Below, one piece after another: positions 24,336-32,915 of a DNA stretch of 35,144 nt (its first letter is position 1; every line of letters begins with the position of its first letter). Origin of the DNA: Gammaproteobacteria bacterium (GTDB taxonomy: Bacteria; Pseudomonadota; Gammaproteobacteria; UBA6429; Thiohalophilaceae). Both the position numbers and the translations under genes were made by a program. The notes below the pieces were generated by a model, which ran no database searches, was not told where the DNA came from, and worked only from the letters and a program-made list of their open reading frames with translations. The stretch lies in NCBI GenBank assembly GCA_029881995.1, contig JAOULO010000036.1, positions 1 through 35,144 of the forward strand. The letters run 5' to 3'.

Positions 24336-25028
24336 ATGGATATAACAATTTCCAACCTTGCAGCATTCACTGTCGGATTTTTCGGTGGTGTACATTGTGT
24401 CGGAATGTGTGGTGGCATCGTGGGTGCACTGAGTTTTGGTTTGCCGGAAGAGAAACGTCATCGCTTGCGTGGCAACGCCCCCTTTTTATTGCTTTATAAC
24501 TTTGGAAGAATAGGCAGTTATACCCTGGCTGGTACCATCACGGGTGGGCTTGGCGCCTGGGCCATTGATCTTCTTTCCATTCGTCAATTGCAACTCTGGT
24601 TACAGTTATTTGCAGGTGTCTTTATGATACTCATGGGTCTGTACCTCAATGGCTGGTGGCGAGTTCTGGTTCGGGTTGAAGAGGCGGGATCAGTCATCTG
24701 GCAGCGACTCGAACCCTTTGGCCGAAAACTTTTACCTGTGCAAAGTCCTAAACAGGCCTTTTTACTGGGAGCCCTTTGGGGCTGGTTACCCTGCGGACTG
24801 GTTTACAGTGTTTTGATCTGGACCCTGGTGAGTGGTGGGGCACAGGAAGGTGCGATGCTGATGCTGAGTTTTGGCCTCGGTACTCTACCCAATCTGTTGG
24901 CCATGGGGGTGTTTGCCGTTATATTACAAAAAGTGGTGCAGCAGGACTGGGTGAGACAGTTATCAGGTGCGGTGGTGATGGCCTTTGGTATTTATATGAT
25001 CTGGCGGGCGTTTACTGCCCTGGTCTAG
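24336..25028 (+). CDS. DsbD_2 / SafE-type protein, second copy
   Basis: This is a 230-residue paralog of the protein at 7123-7845. It keeps the first-helix motif VHCVGMCGG (His20, Cys21, Cys25) and the later helix WGWLPCGLVY. It also shares phrases such as LEPFGRKLLPVQSPKQAFL with the other copy. It lacks the His-rich C-terminus of the first. Role could be thiol or electron transfer across the inner membrane, or metal handling; not known. The stop overlaps the convergent GGDEF-EAL stop by four bases. Confidence 0.82.
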   Translation: MDITISNLAAFTVGFFGGVHCVGMCGGIVGALSFGLPEEKRHRLRGNAPFLLLYNFGRIGSYTLAGTITGGLGAWAIDLLSIRQLQLWLQLFAGVFMILMGLYLNGWWRVLVRVEEAGSVIWQRLEPFGRKLLPVQSPKQAFLLGALWGWLPCGLVYSVLIWTLVSGGAQEGAMLMLSFGLGTLPNLLAMGVFAVILQKVVQQDWVRQLSGAVVMAFGIYMIWRAFTALV

Positions 25029-27421
25029 CGTATGGAGACCATTGCAGAGGGTGTAGAACTTTCCATCGGCATGGCCAACTGGTATCCCTGACCAAATTCG
25101 ATACCCAGCTCGATCAGTAATTCACGAATTTCCTCGTTTTCGACAAACTCGGCAATAGTGAGAATCGCCAGGCCCTCGGCCACATCTGCGATGGCCTTGA
25201 TAATGATTCTATCGAACTGGTTAAGGTGCAGGTTGCGTACAAAACTTCCATCGATCTTGATCATGTCTACTGGCAGGTTACGCAGGTAATGGAATGAGGA
25301 GTAGCCCACACCAAAATCATCCAGGGCAAATCGACAACCCAGCGACCGAAGTGATTCAATAAAACTTCTGGCACGGCCAAAGTTTTCGACTGCTGCAGTT
25401 TCTGTGACTTCAAAGATCAGGGCCTGAGGATCAGCCTGGAATTCATCCAGGGCCTCTGTCAGGTGGTGCAGAATATCGGAATGACCAAAGTTTCTACCGG
25501 ACAGGTTAATGGCGATACTGATGGGGTTACCACTTTGAATACTTTCTGCCTGCATGGCAACGGCAGAACGCAACACCCATTTATCAATATCGCGGATTAA
25601 TCCAAAATGTTCAGCCGTGTCGAGGAAGGCGTGGGGGTAAATCAGACTGCCATCCTGATCTTCCAGTCGCAACAGGGCTTCATAATGAATAATTTCCATG
25701 GTTTTAAGATTGAAAATAGGTTGGTAATGCAGTGTAAAGCGGTCTTCAGACAGTGCTCGGTGAATTTTGTCTTCCCAATGAACCTTGGCATGCATCTGTA
25801 GCAGGGTTTCATCATCGTGCATGTAGGTATGATACTGGCTACGACCTTTGCGTTTGGCTGCATACATGGCAGCGTCAGCCTTCGCCAGAAGTTCGCTTGG
25901 TGTTGAGCCGTGCTCAGTGAAGATAGTAATGCCGATACTGGCACTGATATGTGTAGTTAACTCTTCCTGAAAAGGGGCTCGGTTTTCCAGTTGATCAAGC
26001 AGGTGTTGTGCAACTATAACGGCTTCATCAAGAGTGGTATGAGGTAAAATAACACCAAATTCATCACCACCCAGTCTTCCCATAATATCAATATTGCGAA
26101 GCGTTGTACTTAGGCTGCGAGTGACAGATAAAAGACATTCATCACCTGCCTGGTGGCCCATAGTGTCGTTGATGTATTTAAATTGATCCAGATCGATAAA
26201 CAGCAGCGCACCAGATTGGTTGAAACGTTGTGAATAGGCGATCTGGTGTTCCAGTTCTTCCTGGAAGCGACGACGATTATACAGCCCAGTCAGGGCGTCA
26301 TGATCTGCAAGATAAATGATTCTTTCTTCGGTTTTCTTCTGGTCATTAATATCGATTAACAGACCACGGGTAATCAACTTGCCATTTTCTACCTCGATGT
26401 TATGAATGCTGCGTATCCAGAGATAGTCACCACTGCGATGGAGCATTCGGAAGTCCATGCTGAAATCACCCTGGTCAGTTATCTGCTGCTGAATAACGTG
26501 ATCCAGCCAGTTACTGTCATCAGGGTGTACATGGTTATACCAGAAGTCTTCATTCAGCCAGTCTCCACTTTCGAAGCCAAGCAGGTTTTCCGCTTCCTGA
26601 CTGACATAGGTAAAGTGTCGTTTATCTGGTTTGGCCTCAAATATGACAGCATTTATATTATTGAGCAGGGTTTCCATCCTGCGCGATTCTTTTTCAAGGG
26701 TCAGGTGCTGTTTGAGTAAGGATTGCTGGGTATCTTCAAGGTGCTGAGCCATCATATTAAATGAATTGGATACGTCAGCGATTTCATCCTGGCTATGGAG
26801 ATTAATCCGGTATGACAGGTTGCCATCTTTAAGGGCTTTGGCACCTTCTTCCAGTTTACGCAGATTGCGGGTTAAAAACAGACCAAGTCCGAGACTCAGT
26901 AGAGTCGAAATCAGGATGGCAATGGTCGCAATGGTTGCGTTTTCAATTCTTGTTTTCGTTCCCAGTTTTTCAATCTGTTTTATAGTGTAGCCAGCATAAA
27001 TGGTACCGATATGTTGGCCTGATATGAAAACTTTTCTTTCCAGATCATAAATACCGTCTGATTGAGCAGATTGGTAACTATTATCATTGATGTTAGTGGA
27101 ATTTAATGGGTTATAAAGTGTTTTACTGTCGCCGACATGTCCCATGAGCACATCACTATGATTATAAACTGCGATATAGGTAAGGTAGGGACTGTCTTCC
27201 AGTAGTGAAAGAATATCCAGAACCATGGCCCGATCATTTGCTGCCAGGGCAGGTGCCAGGGTAGTGGCCAGGAGTTTACTTTTTTCTTCAGTATGTGTTT
27301 TTAACAGTTCGGCATGACTGCTATTGAACTGACGAGCACTGTTCCAGACGAGCGCACCCAGCATTATTGCCTGGACAAGCACAATACTTGTTACCAGTTT
27401 GGTAGAGAGTCGTAATTGCAT
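25025..27421 (-). CDS. Membrane-bound HAMP-PAS-GGDEF-EAL c-di-GMP enzyme
   Basis: This 798-residue protein can in principle both make and degrade c-di-GMP. Order: TM1 (about 8-27), periplasmic sensor loop (28-160), TM2 (about 162-183), HAMP (to about 240), PAS/PAC (about 250-362), GGDEF domain (about 370-530) and EAL domain (about 550-790). The GGDEF motif is intact (residues 451-455) with an inhibitory RxxD site, RNID, exactly five residues before it. The EAL motif EALLR (581-585), the INLSGRNF and the DDFGVGYSS loop are intact. It abuts the stop of the PhnD-like gene and is probably its partner, with the periplasmic loop reading the binding protein. Confidence 0.95.
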   Translation of the reverse strand: MQLRLSTKLVTSIVLVQAIMLGALVWNSARQFNSSHAELLKTHTEEKSKLLATTLAPALAANDRAMVLDILSLLEDSPYLTYIAVYNHSDVLMGHVGDSKTLYNPLNSTNINDNSYQSAQSDGIYDLERKVFISGQHIGTIYAGYTIKQIEKLGTKTRIENATIATIAILISTLLSLGLGLFLTRNLRKLEEGAKALKDGNLSYRINLHSQDEIADVSNSFNMMAQHLEDTQQSLLKQHLTLEKESRRMETLLNNINAVIFEAKPDKRHFTYVSQEAENLLGFESGDWLNEDFWYNHVHPDDSNWLDHVIQQQITDQGDFSMDFRMLHRSGDYLWIRSIHNIEVENGKLITRGLLIDINDQKKTEERIIYLADHDALTGLYNRRRFQEELEHQIAYSQRFNQSGALLFIDLDQFKYINDTMGHQAGDECLLSVTRSLSTTLRNIDIMGRLGGDEFGVILPHTTLDEAVIVAQHLLDQLENRAPFQEELTTHISASIGITIFTEHGSTPSELLAKADAAMYAAKRKGRSQYHTYMHDDETLLQMHAKVHWEDKIHRALSEDRFTLHYQPIFNLKTMEIIHYEALLRLEDQDGSLIYPHAFLDTAEHFGLIRDIDKWVLRSAVAMQAESIQSGNPISIAINLSGRNFGHSDILHHLTEALDEFQADPQALIFEVTETAAVENFGRARSFIESLRSLGCRFALDDFGVGYSSFHYLRNLPVDMIKIDGSFVRNLHLNQFDRIIIKAIADVAEGLAILTIAEFVENEEIRELLIELGIEFGQGYQLAMPMESSTPSAMVSIR

Positions 27422-28276
27422 TTAATCCTTGCCTTTACTTAAACTTTCCTTGTACGAGCGTATGTAGGGCCTTGCAAGTTCGAATTCATTGTTACGGCTT
27501 CGACGATACCCAGAGTAACCCATTTTGTTTAGCGCCTCTTTGCCTTTTGGTTCATTATCCATACTAACAAGAGTTTGGATAAATGACACTCGAAGTTTGT
27601 GAGGTAAGTTACGGGCTATCAGGATTGCCATACCTGGCAGCATGCCGGTATCGGCAATTTTTCTTACAGGTATATTCTTTCTTAAAAATTGGCGAGTCAC
27701 ATTAAACGATGCAATTGACGCATCAGCATCACCGGCCAGCATAGCATGTACACTGTCATTATGACTTCGTGTTACCCGGTATTGAGGCGCTTTTGAACGG
27801 TTCAGACCGAGCTGAGAAATATAGTATTTTCCAGCCATACTAATGATGGCACTGTCAGGAGGTGTGGAAATGGTTTTCCCCACTAATTGTTCTATGCCAG
27901 TAATTGGACTGTCCTTTTTTACGAGAATATCGGCCATTAGACCTTTAGTATAGGTTATTGGCGCACTATATTTGCCAGAATCAATCGCCAATAGTGCGAA
28001 ATGTGGTGCGGTCAGCACAAAATCATAGTGCCGATTATCTGTCTTAAGCAGGAACTTGGGATAATCGACTGCCGTTTCCATGATAATTTTTCGGTCTAGC
28101 TTTTCTGCAAGGTAGTCGACCAATGGTTGATAGTGCCTAAATAAGGTGACAGGGCTTCGTGAAGGGAGAAAACCAAATATCAGTGGTTTGTCATCAGGGC
28201 TGGCATGAACCACATGAACAGGTAACAGACAAAGACAAAAAATAAACAGCAGAATCTTTTCAGGGGCCTTCATCAT
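27422..28276 (-). CDS. PhnD-like periplasmic substrate-binding protein
   Basis: This secreted solute-binding protein belongs to the phosphate/phosphite/phosphonate (PhnD) type. A signal peptide (ILLFIFCLCLLPVHVVHA) is followed by LIFGFLPSRSPVTLFRHYQPLVDYL, HYDFVLTAPHFALLA, VKKDSPITGIEQLVGKTI and HNDSVHAMLAGDADAS, typical of this fold. No ABC permease or ATPase lies nearby. GAGGG precedes the double ATG. Its stop codon directly abuts the ATG of the GGDEF-EAL protein, so it probably serves as a sensor subunit, not a transporter part. The ligand is not readable. Confidence 0.88.
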   Translation of the reverse strand: MMKAPEKILLFIFCLCLLPVHVVHASPDDKPLIFGFLPSRSPVTLFRHYQPLVDYLAEKLDRKIIMETAVDYPKFLLKTDNRHYDFVLTAPHFALLAIDSGKYSAPITYTKGLMADILVKKDSPITGIEQLVGKTISTPPDSAIISMAGKYYISQLGLNRSKAPQYRVTRSHNDSVHAMLAGDADASIASFNVTRQFLRKNIPVRKIADTGMLPGMAILIARNLPHKLRVSFIQTLVSMDNEPKGKEALNKMGYSGYRRSRNNEFELARPYIRSYKESLSKGKD

Positions 28277-28380
28277 CGTTGTACCCTCTAATTAGAAAAA
28301 GATATTATTAAATCAAATGCTTACGAAATCCACCCTGTAAAATATAGCGGGTGTAAATCTGCGTCGCAAGCACTTTTCTG

Positions 28381-30336
28381 CTATGCAGCGGTTTTTTCGT
28401 TTTCCAGGAAGGACTCTAAAGGTCGGTTAATGGTTTCAATCAGGGTATTAATATCCGCCAGTTGGCTGTTGAGTTTTTCTGCAGAAATTTCCAGTTCATT
28501 GATTCTTTGTTGCAGGGATTCCCTTGATTCGCTGATCTTCTTAAGGCTGTCTATACGTTTATCAATTTGATACTTAAGTTCCTTGAGTCGCGAAAATAAG
28601 GGAGACATGGCTGTCTTTTGCCAGCGTTTGGCATCCAGACTGGTGACATAAAAGCTGTTTCTGACACTGCTTACCAAAGAGATAAAGAATTTCTTTATAA
28701 CAAAACTCTGCTCTGTCATAGCGGTGACGGGGCTTTTACGGAATGCCTCTGCTTCCAGATTAATTCGATCGATCTCACGACGGAATTTATTGACCAGGAA
28801 AACCTTGGGCAGGGTTCCCCCCAGATTATGATCTTCATCGAATTTTCTAAAAATAGTTTGTAGCAGGATATTGGTTTTATGAGATTGCTTTGCCGCTTTT
28901 TCGATAGAGTTGTTAATAATACCAAAGAAATTTTGCATTGAATCACGCAGGCCTTTGGTGGTCCATGTTCCAGCCATTTGTTTACGAGTGTCTGCCATCA
29001 GTTTATCTAGCTCACCCAGGCTGAGGATGGTTGAAAGTTGTTTGTATTCATAAAGGAACAGCTTTCTATTAAGCTTCAGGCTTTTCAGGCTCTTCTGGTA
29101 AAGCGCCTTGTCATCGCGGGTTTTCTGCAAAAGGTGTTGAATAACATCTTCATTTTTACCACTTAGACCCTGTAGCTCTTTGATCTGCTTGTTCACGCTA
29201 TTCAGGCGAGACATGACCAGCTTGCGTGATTCGTCGATCATGGCGCCAATTTCTGCAAGGATGTTTTGCCGTAGGATGTACTGTTTCTTGGGTAGTATAT
29301 CTTCGCCAAGAATATCTTCCAGGGCCTTGATATTACTCCTTGTCTCAAGCGCTTTATCCTTACGCACCCTGGCCAGTAAAGCTTTCTGGGCAGAGACAGG
29401 AACCACATTGTTTTCATTCAATGACAGTTGATTTGCAACGGCCTGGCACTGGTCATTAATAATTTTCTTGATGGCGTCGTCGCTTTTGAGATCATCCCAG
29501 AGTGTATCGACTTTATTGAGTACCACGATGCGTCCGTGTTCGGAATCACTACCCAGGGCTGAGACATGGTGTTTCCACATATCAAGGTCCGATTTGCTGA
29601 TTCCGGTATCGGCAGACAGCACAAACACGATGGCCTGTGCATTGGGTAACATGCTGAGGGTTAGTTCAGGTTCAGCACCCAGGGCATTGAGTCCGGGGGT
29701 ATCGAGGATGGTCAGGCCTTCCTGCAACAGGGGGTGGGCAAAACTGATCAGGGCATGTCGCCATCTGGGGATATCGATATAACCATCTGGATTGACTCGA
29801 TCGGCATCCTGTTTTGGATCATAAAGCCCAAGCCTAAGGGCGTCTTCCAGGCTGACACGTTTGGTCCGAACAACCTCTTTAAATGCCTCAGCCATGCTTT
29901 CAGGGGAATGGGTATCAAGAATGATCGTCCGCCAGCTCGAAGCATGCTTCTTGTGTTCCTGGATGCCTGCATCACTCAGGCGGGTCTCGATGGGTAAGAG
30001 TTTCAGGTAATTCTTTTTAGTTTTCTTGTCAAAAAACAGTTCGGTTGGGCACATGGTCGTTCGACCAGGTTCGGAGGGCAATAAGCGCATGCCATAATCC
30101 GAAAAGAAGATAGTGTTGATGAGCTCGGTTTTACCACGGGCAAACTCAGCAACAAAGGCAATACTCATCTGATCCGTACGGAGAGCATCGACCATTTCAA
30201 AAAGTCGCAATTCTGTTTCGGGCTGTATGAGGTGGTTTTTTTCCAGCCAGGCCTGGTAGGTCTGGATGGAGTCAATCAGGTCGTGTTTCCACTGGCCAAA
30301 GGCCTGCATTTGATCTGAAAAATGGTGCTGAGTCAT
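28381..30336 (-). CDS. Dynamin-like GTPase
   Basis: A 651-residue protein with a GTPase domain and long coiled coils. G1 is AEFARGKTELIN (Lys69, Thr70; the first Gly of the P-loop is Ala). The G2 region is GRTTMCPTE near 91-98, G3 is LTILDTPGLN and G4 is VVLNKVDTLWDD. The C-terminal half is rich in helices, with RESLQQRINELEISAEKLNSQL at the end. Bacterial dynamin-like proteins act on membranes or division; this one has no known partner here. It is a single gene between the PhnD-like unit and yggT. Confidence 0.88.
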   Translation of the reverse strand: MTQHHFSDQMQAFGQWKHDLIDSIQTYQAWLEKNHLIQPETELRLFEMVDALRTDQMSIAFVAEFARGKTELINTIFFSDYGMRLLPSEPGRTTMCPTELFFDKKTKKNYLKLLPIETRLSDAGIQEHKKHASSWRTIILDTHSPESMAEAFKEVVRTKRVSLEDALRLGLYDPKQDADRVNPDGYIDIPRWRHALISFAHPLLQEGLTILDTPGLNALGAEPELTLSMLPNAQAIVFVLSADTGISKSDLDMWKHHVSALGSDSEHGRIVVLNKVDTLWDDLKSDDAIKKIINDQCQAVANQLSLNENNVVPVSAQKALLARVRKDKALETRSNIKALEDILGEDILPKKQYILRQNILAEIGAMIDESRKLVMSRLNSVNKQIKELQGLSGKNEDVIQHLLQKTRDDKALYQKSLKSLKLNRKLFLYEYKQLSTILSLGELDKLMADTRKQMAGTWTTKGLRDSMQNFFGIINNSIEKAAKQSHKTNILLQTIFRKFDEDHNLGGTLPKVFLVNKFRREIDRINLEAEAFRKSPVTAMTEQSFVIKKFFISLVSSVRNSFYVTSLDAKRWQKTAMSPLFSRLKELKYQIDKRIDSLKKISESRESLQQRINELEISAEKLNSQLADINTLIETINRPLESFLENEKTAA

Positions 30337-30630
30337 GAGGTTTTATGTTGTCCGAATCCAGGTAAAACGTTATTTAATCCATAAGCGAAGGGAGAATACC
30401 ATTATATAAAGTCATGTGGTATGCCTTCATGGCCTGAGTTTCAGGCGCGAGTGTTTAAATATATAGATAAATTCAAACTAAATGTGTGTTGATGATCACG
30501 GAATAATGAGTAGAGAATTGTTAGGGCTTGAGGAAGGGACGTTGCTTAATGGACTGTTCAGCTTATTCGTGAACATAACTAGCTAATAGACCGGAGTGAT
30601 ACCCTTTCCTCAGGTTTGTTTTCAAGATAC
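30337..30630. other. 294-bp gap without a recognised gene
   Basis: Between the dynamin-like start (30336) and the yggT stop (30631) I see only a small hairpin, GCCTGA-GTT-TCAGGC at 30432-30446, without a T-tract. There is also a 26-codon frame at 30506-30586 with no ribosome-binding site of note. The left end must hold the promoter of the dynamin-like gene. No other feature is supported. Confidence 0.5.
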
Positions 30631-31218
30631 TTATTTCATATAGGCAAGCTGTTGTGCAATGTCCGTAATAGGGTGAATAAATAGTAGATTGATCAGGTAA
30701 AGGACGATGATGGCCGCCATGGGAGACAGGTCTAGCCCGGAAATGGGGGGAATTAAACGCCGGAATGGGGCTAATACTGGGGCAGTTAACTGGTGCAGGA
30801 CTCCCACGACTGGATTATAGCTGCCAGGATTTATCCAGCTGATGACCGCCTGAATGATAATGCTGAACAGAAACACATTGAGTAACAGGGAAAGAGATTC
30901 GGCCAGGGCCAGTAACAGCAGTCCCTGAGGGGTGGGGATACTCAGCCTCGGTAAAAGGCCGATCAGGACAAACTCCAGTAGCATTAGCAAATAGACAGCA
31001 ACAACCGAGGCCCAGTCAATGCCTGCAATACCCGGTATGATTTTACGCAGGGGTTTAACGACCGGGTTGGTGACTTTGACCAGAAATTGCGAAAAGGGAT
31101 TATAAAAATCCGCCCGCACCAGTTGCAGTAAAAAACGTAACATAAAGGTCAGTGCATACAGCCCAACCAGGGTCTGAATCAGGAATACACCTGCATTATT
31201 AACGTAATTGCCACCCAT
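30631..31218 (-). CDS. yggT: YggT family membrane protein
   Basis: A 195-residue inner-membrane protein with two tandem YggT repeats. Each has the pattern LRFLLQLVRADFYNPFSQFLVKVTNPVVKPLRKIIPG in repeat 1 (about 26-62) and ISWINPGSYNPVVGVLHQLTAPVLAPFRRLIPP in repeat 2. Function is not established; it is linked to osmotic and ion homeostasis or shape in other bacteria. It is last in the yggS-proC-yggT run, five bases after proC. Confidence 0.92.
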   Translation of the reverse strand: MGGNYVNNAGVFLIQTLVGLYALTFMLRFLLQLVRADFYNPFSQFLVKVTNPVVKPLRKIIPGIAGIDWASVVAVYLLMLLEFVLIGLLPRLSIPTPQGLLLLALAESLSLLLNVFLFSIIIQAVISWINPGSYNPVVGVLHQLTAPVLAPFRRLIPPISGLDLSPMAAIIVLYLINLLFIHPITDIAQQLAYMK

Positions 31219-31223
31219 TTTTA

Positions 31224-32045
31224 TTATTGTCCCAGTTGCTGGGCCAGTTCCCTGGCTCGATCACGAGCCGCAGTCATGGCCTGTTCAAAAAGTGCTAACA
31301 GCTGGCCTTCCTCAAAAACTTTCAGGGCCTGCTCAGTGGTTCCACCTGGAGAAGTGACCCGTTCGCGTAATATCGCTGGGTCTTCCTCAATCTCTAAGGC
31401 CAGTTTAGACGCCCCAAAGGCGGTTTGCACGGCTAGCAGTCGAGCAGTCTCGGCAGGTAGTCCCAGTTTGATCCCGGCCTGTTCCATGGCCTCCATGACC
31501 AGAAACAGGTAAGCAGGACCACTGCCTGACAGGGCGGTGATGGCGTCGATATCCGCCTCTTTATCGACCCAGACCGTCAGGCCCACGGCCCGCAGGATGG
31601 ATTCGGCGATTTCGTGCTGGGACTCACCGGTATGTTGATTGGCAAACATACCGGTGGCCCCGCTTTTTACCAGGGCCGGAGTGTTGGGCATACTGCGCAC
31701 GATGGCACAATCGACGCCCAGCCACCTGGCAATGGCCGCAGTCTCGATACCGGCTGCGATGGTGATGAGCAGTTTGTCTGCCATATTGTCATGGCTCAGT
31801 GCGGTGACTACATCTTTCATGACCTGGGGTTTGACGGCCAGGACGATGACATCACAGGTATCGACCACAGACTGGTTAGATTCATGGGTATGTACCCCAA
31901 GATCCGTTTTTATACTGGTTAACTGGGTTAAGTCCCGATCAGAGACGTGGATAGAATCGGCGGAACATCCACTGGCAAGCAGTCCACCAATGAGACTGCG
32001 GGCCATGTTACCGCCACCAATAAAACCTGTTTTAATATTTTTCAT
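31224..32045 (-). CDS. proC: Pyrroline-5-carboxylate reductase ProC
   Basis: ProC makes L-proline from pyrroline-5-carboxylate with NAD(P)H. N-terminal Rossmann motif KTGFIGGGNMARSLIGGLL; then VILAVKPQVM, IVRSMPNTPALVKSGATGM and the C-terminal LSGSGPAYLFLVMEAM and VTSPGGTTEQAL. I start it at 32045 (MKNIKTGFIGGG), the usual family N-terminus, instead of 32096, although the latter would lie closer to the yggS stop. The length of 273 fits. Confidence 0.95.
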   Translation of the reverse strand: MKNIKTGFIGGGNMARSLIGGLLASGCSADSIHVSDRDLTQLTSIKTDLGVHTHESNQSVVDTCDVIVLAVKPQVMKDVVTALSHDNMADKLLITIAAGIETAAIARWLGVDCAIVRSMPNTPALVKSGATGMFANQHTGESQHEIAESILRAVGLTVWVDKEADIDAITALSGSGPAYLFLVMEAMEQAGIKLGLPAETARLLAVQTAFGASKLALEIEEDPAILRERVTSPGGTTEQALKVFEEGQLLALFEQAMTAARDRARELAQQLGQ

Positions 32046-32107
32046 ATCTATTACGTTACCGGATTGGGACTGGAAAATACAAGTCTGAAAGATCAAGGGA
32101 TTGGATG

Positions 32108-32800
32108 TTACTTCCTGGCCTGTCGTTCACCAAATATGGCGGTACCGATCCTGACCAGGGTGGCGCCTTCCGCAATAGCCGCCTGCATATCCCCCGTCAT
32201 ACCCATGGACAGGGTATCCAGTTCGATGCCATTGGACTTAATTGCTTCGTAACATTCACGAAGTTTGTGAAAAGGGATGCGTTGTTGCTCAAAATTATCG
32301 TTATAGACCGGGATGGTCATCAGTCCTCTCAGACGAATTCGCGGCAGCTGGCTGAGGGCCTCTGCAATTTCAGCTGCCTCGCTAGCAGATACACCCGCCT
32401 TGGCCGGATCTTCACTGATATTGACCTGCAGGCAGATATTCAGGGGAGGTAGATCGTCGGGTCGTTGTTCACTCAGCCGTTGGGCAATTTTTAGCCTGTC
32501 GACGCTATGTACCCATTGAAAATGCTCAGCGATAGGGCGGGTTTTATTCGACTGCATGGGACCGATGTAGTGCCAGATAATGTCTTTATCAGTGAATGCC
32601 TGGATCTTGGGCAGGGCATCTTGCAGGTAATTTTCGCCAAAATCCCGTTGTCCGGCGGCGTAGGCCTGTTCAATATCCTCGATGGGGCGGGTTTTGCTTA
32701 CCGCCAGTAGGGTGACCGAGTTTGCTGCTCTGGCATAGGTGCCTTCAGCCTTTGTGATCTGTGCACGGATTTGATTCAGACGTTCTGTGAGTGTATTCAT
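32108..32800 (-). CDS. yggS: PLP homeostasis protein YggS
   Basis: YggS binds pyridoxal phosphate through a Schiff base and keeps PLP and amino acid pools balanced. The PLP lysine is Lys36 in LLAVSKTRP; other family motifs are DFGENYLQDALPK, WHYIGPMQSNKTRPI, LQVNISEDPAKAGV and TLSMGMTGDMQAAIAEGATLVRIGTAIFGER. 230 residues, as expected. First gene of the yggS-proC-yggT run and divergent from pilT. Confidence 0.96.
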   Translation of the reverse strand: MNTLTERLNQIRAQITKAEGTYARAANSVTLLAVSKTRPIEDIEQAYAAGQRDFGENYLQDALPKIQAFTDKDIIWHYIGPMQSNKTRPIAEHFQWVHSVDRLKIAQRLSEQRPDDLPPLNICLQVNISEDPAKAGVSASEAAEIAEALSQLPRIRLRGLMTIPVYNDNFEQQRIPFHKLRECYEAIKSNGIELDTLSMGMTGDMQAAIAEGATLVRIGTAIFGERQARK

Positions 32801-32915
32801 CTTGCCTGTTAATCTGAACGGGGTTACCTTAAACTGGCTTTAGTAATGGGGCGGAACTACCGATACCCTCTAAGTGTTATGATAACAATAAGCTTCGGGA
32901 TTTTTTAACACCACC

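Noticed and set aside
30506-30586. 26-codon open frame in the gap before yggT
   Set aside because: No ribosome-binding site, domain or conservation evidence; too short to support.
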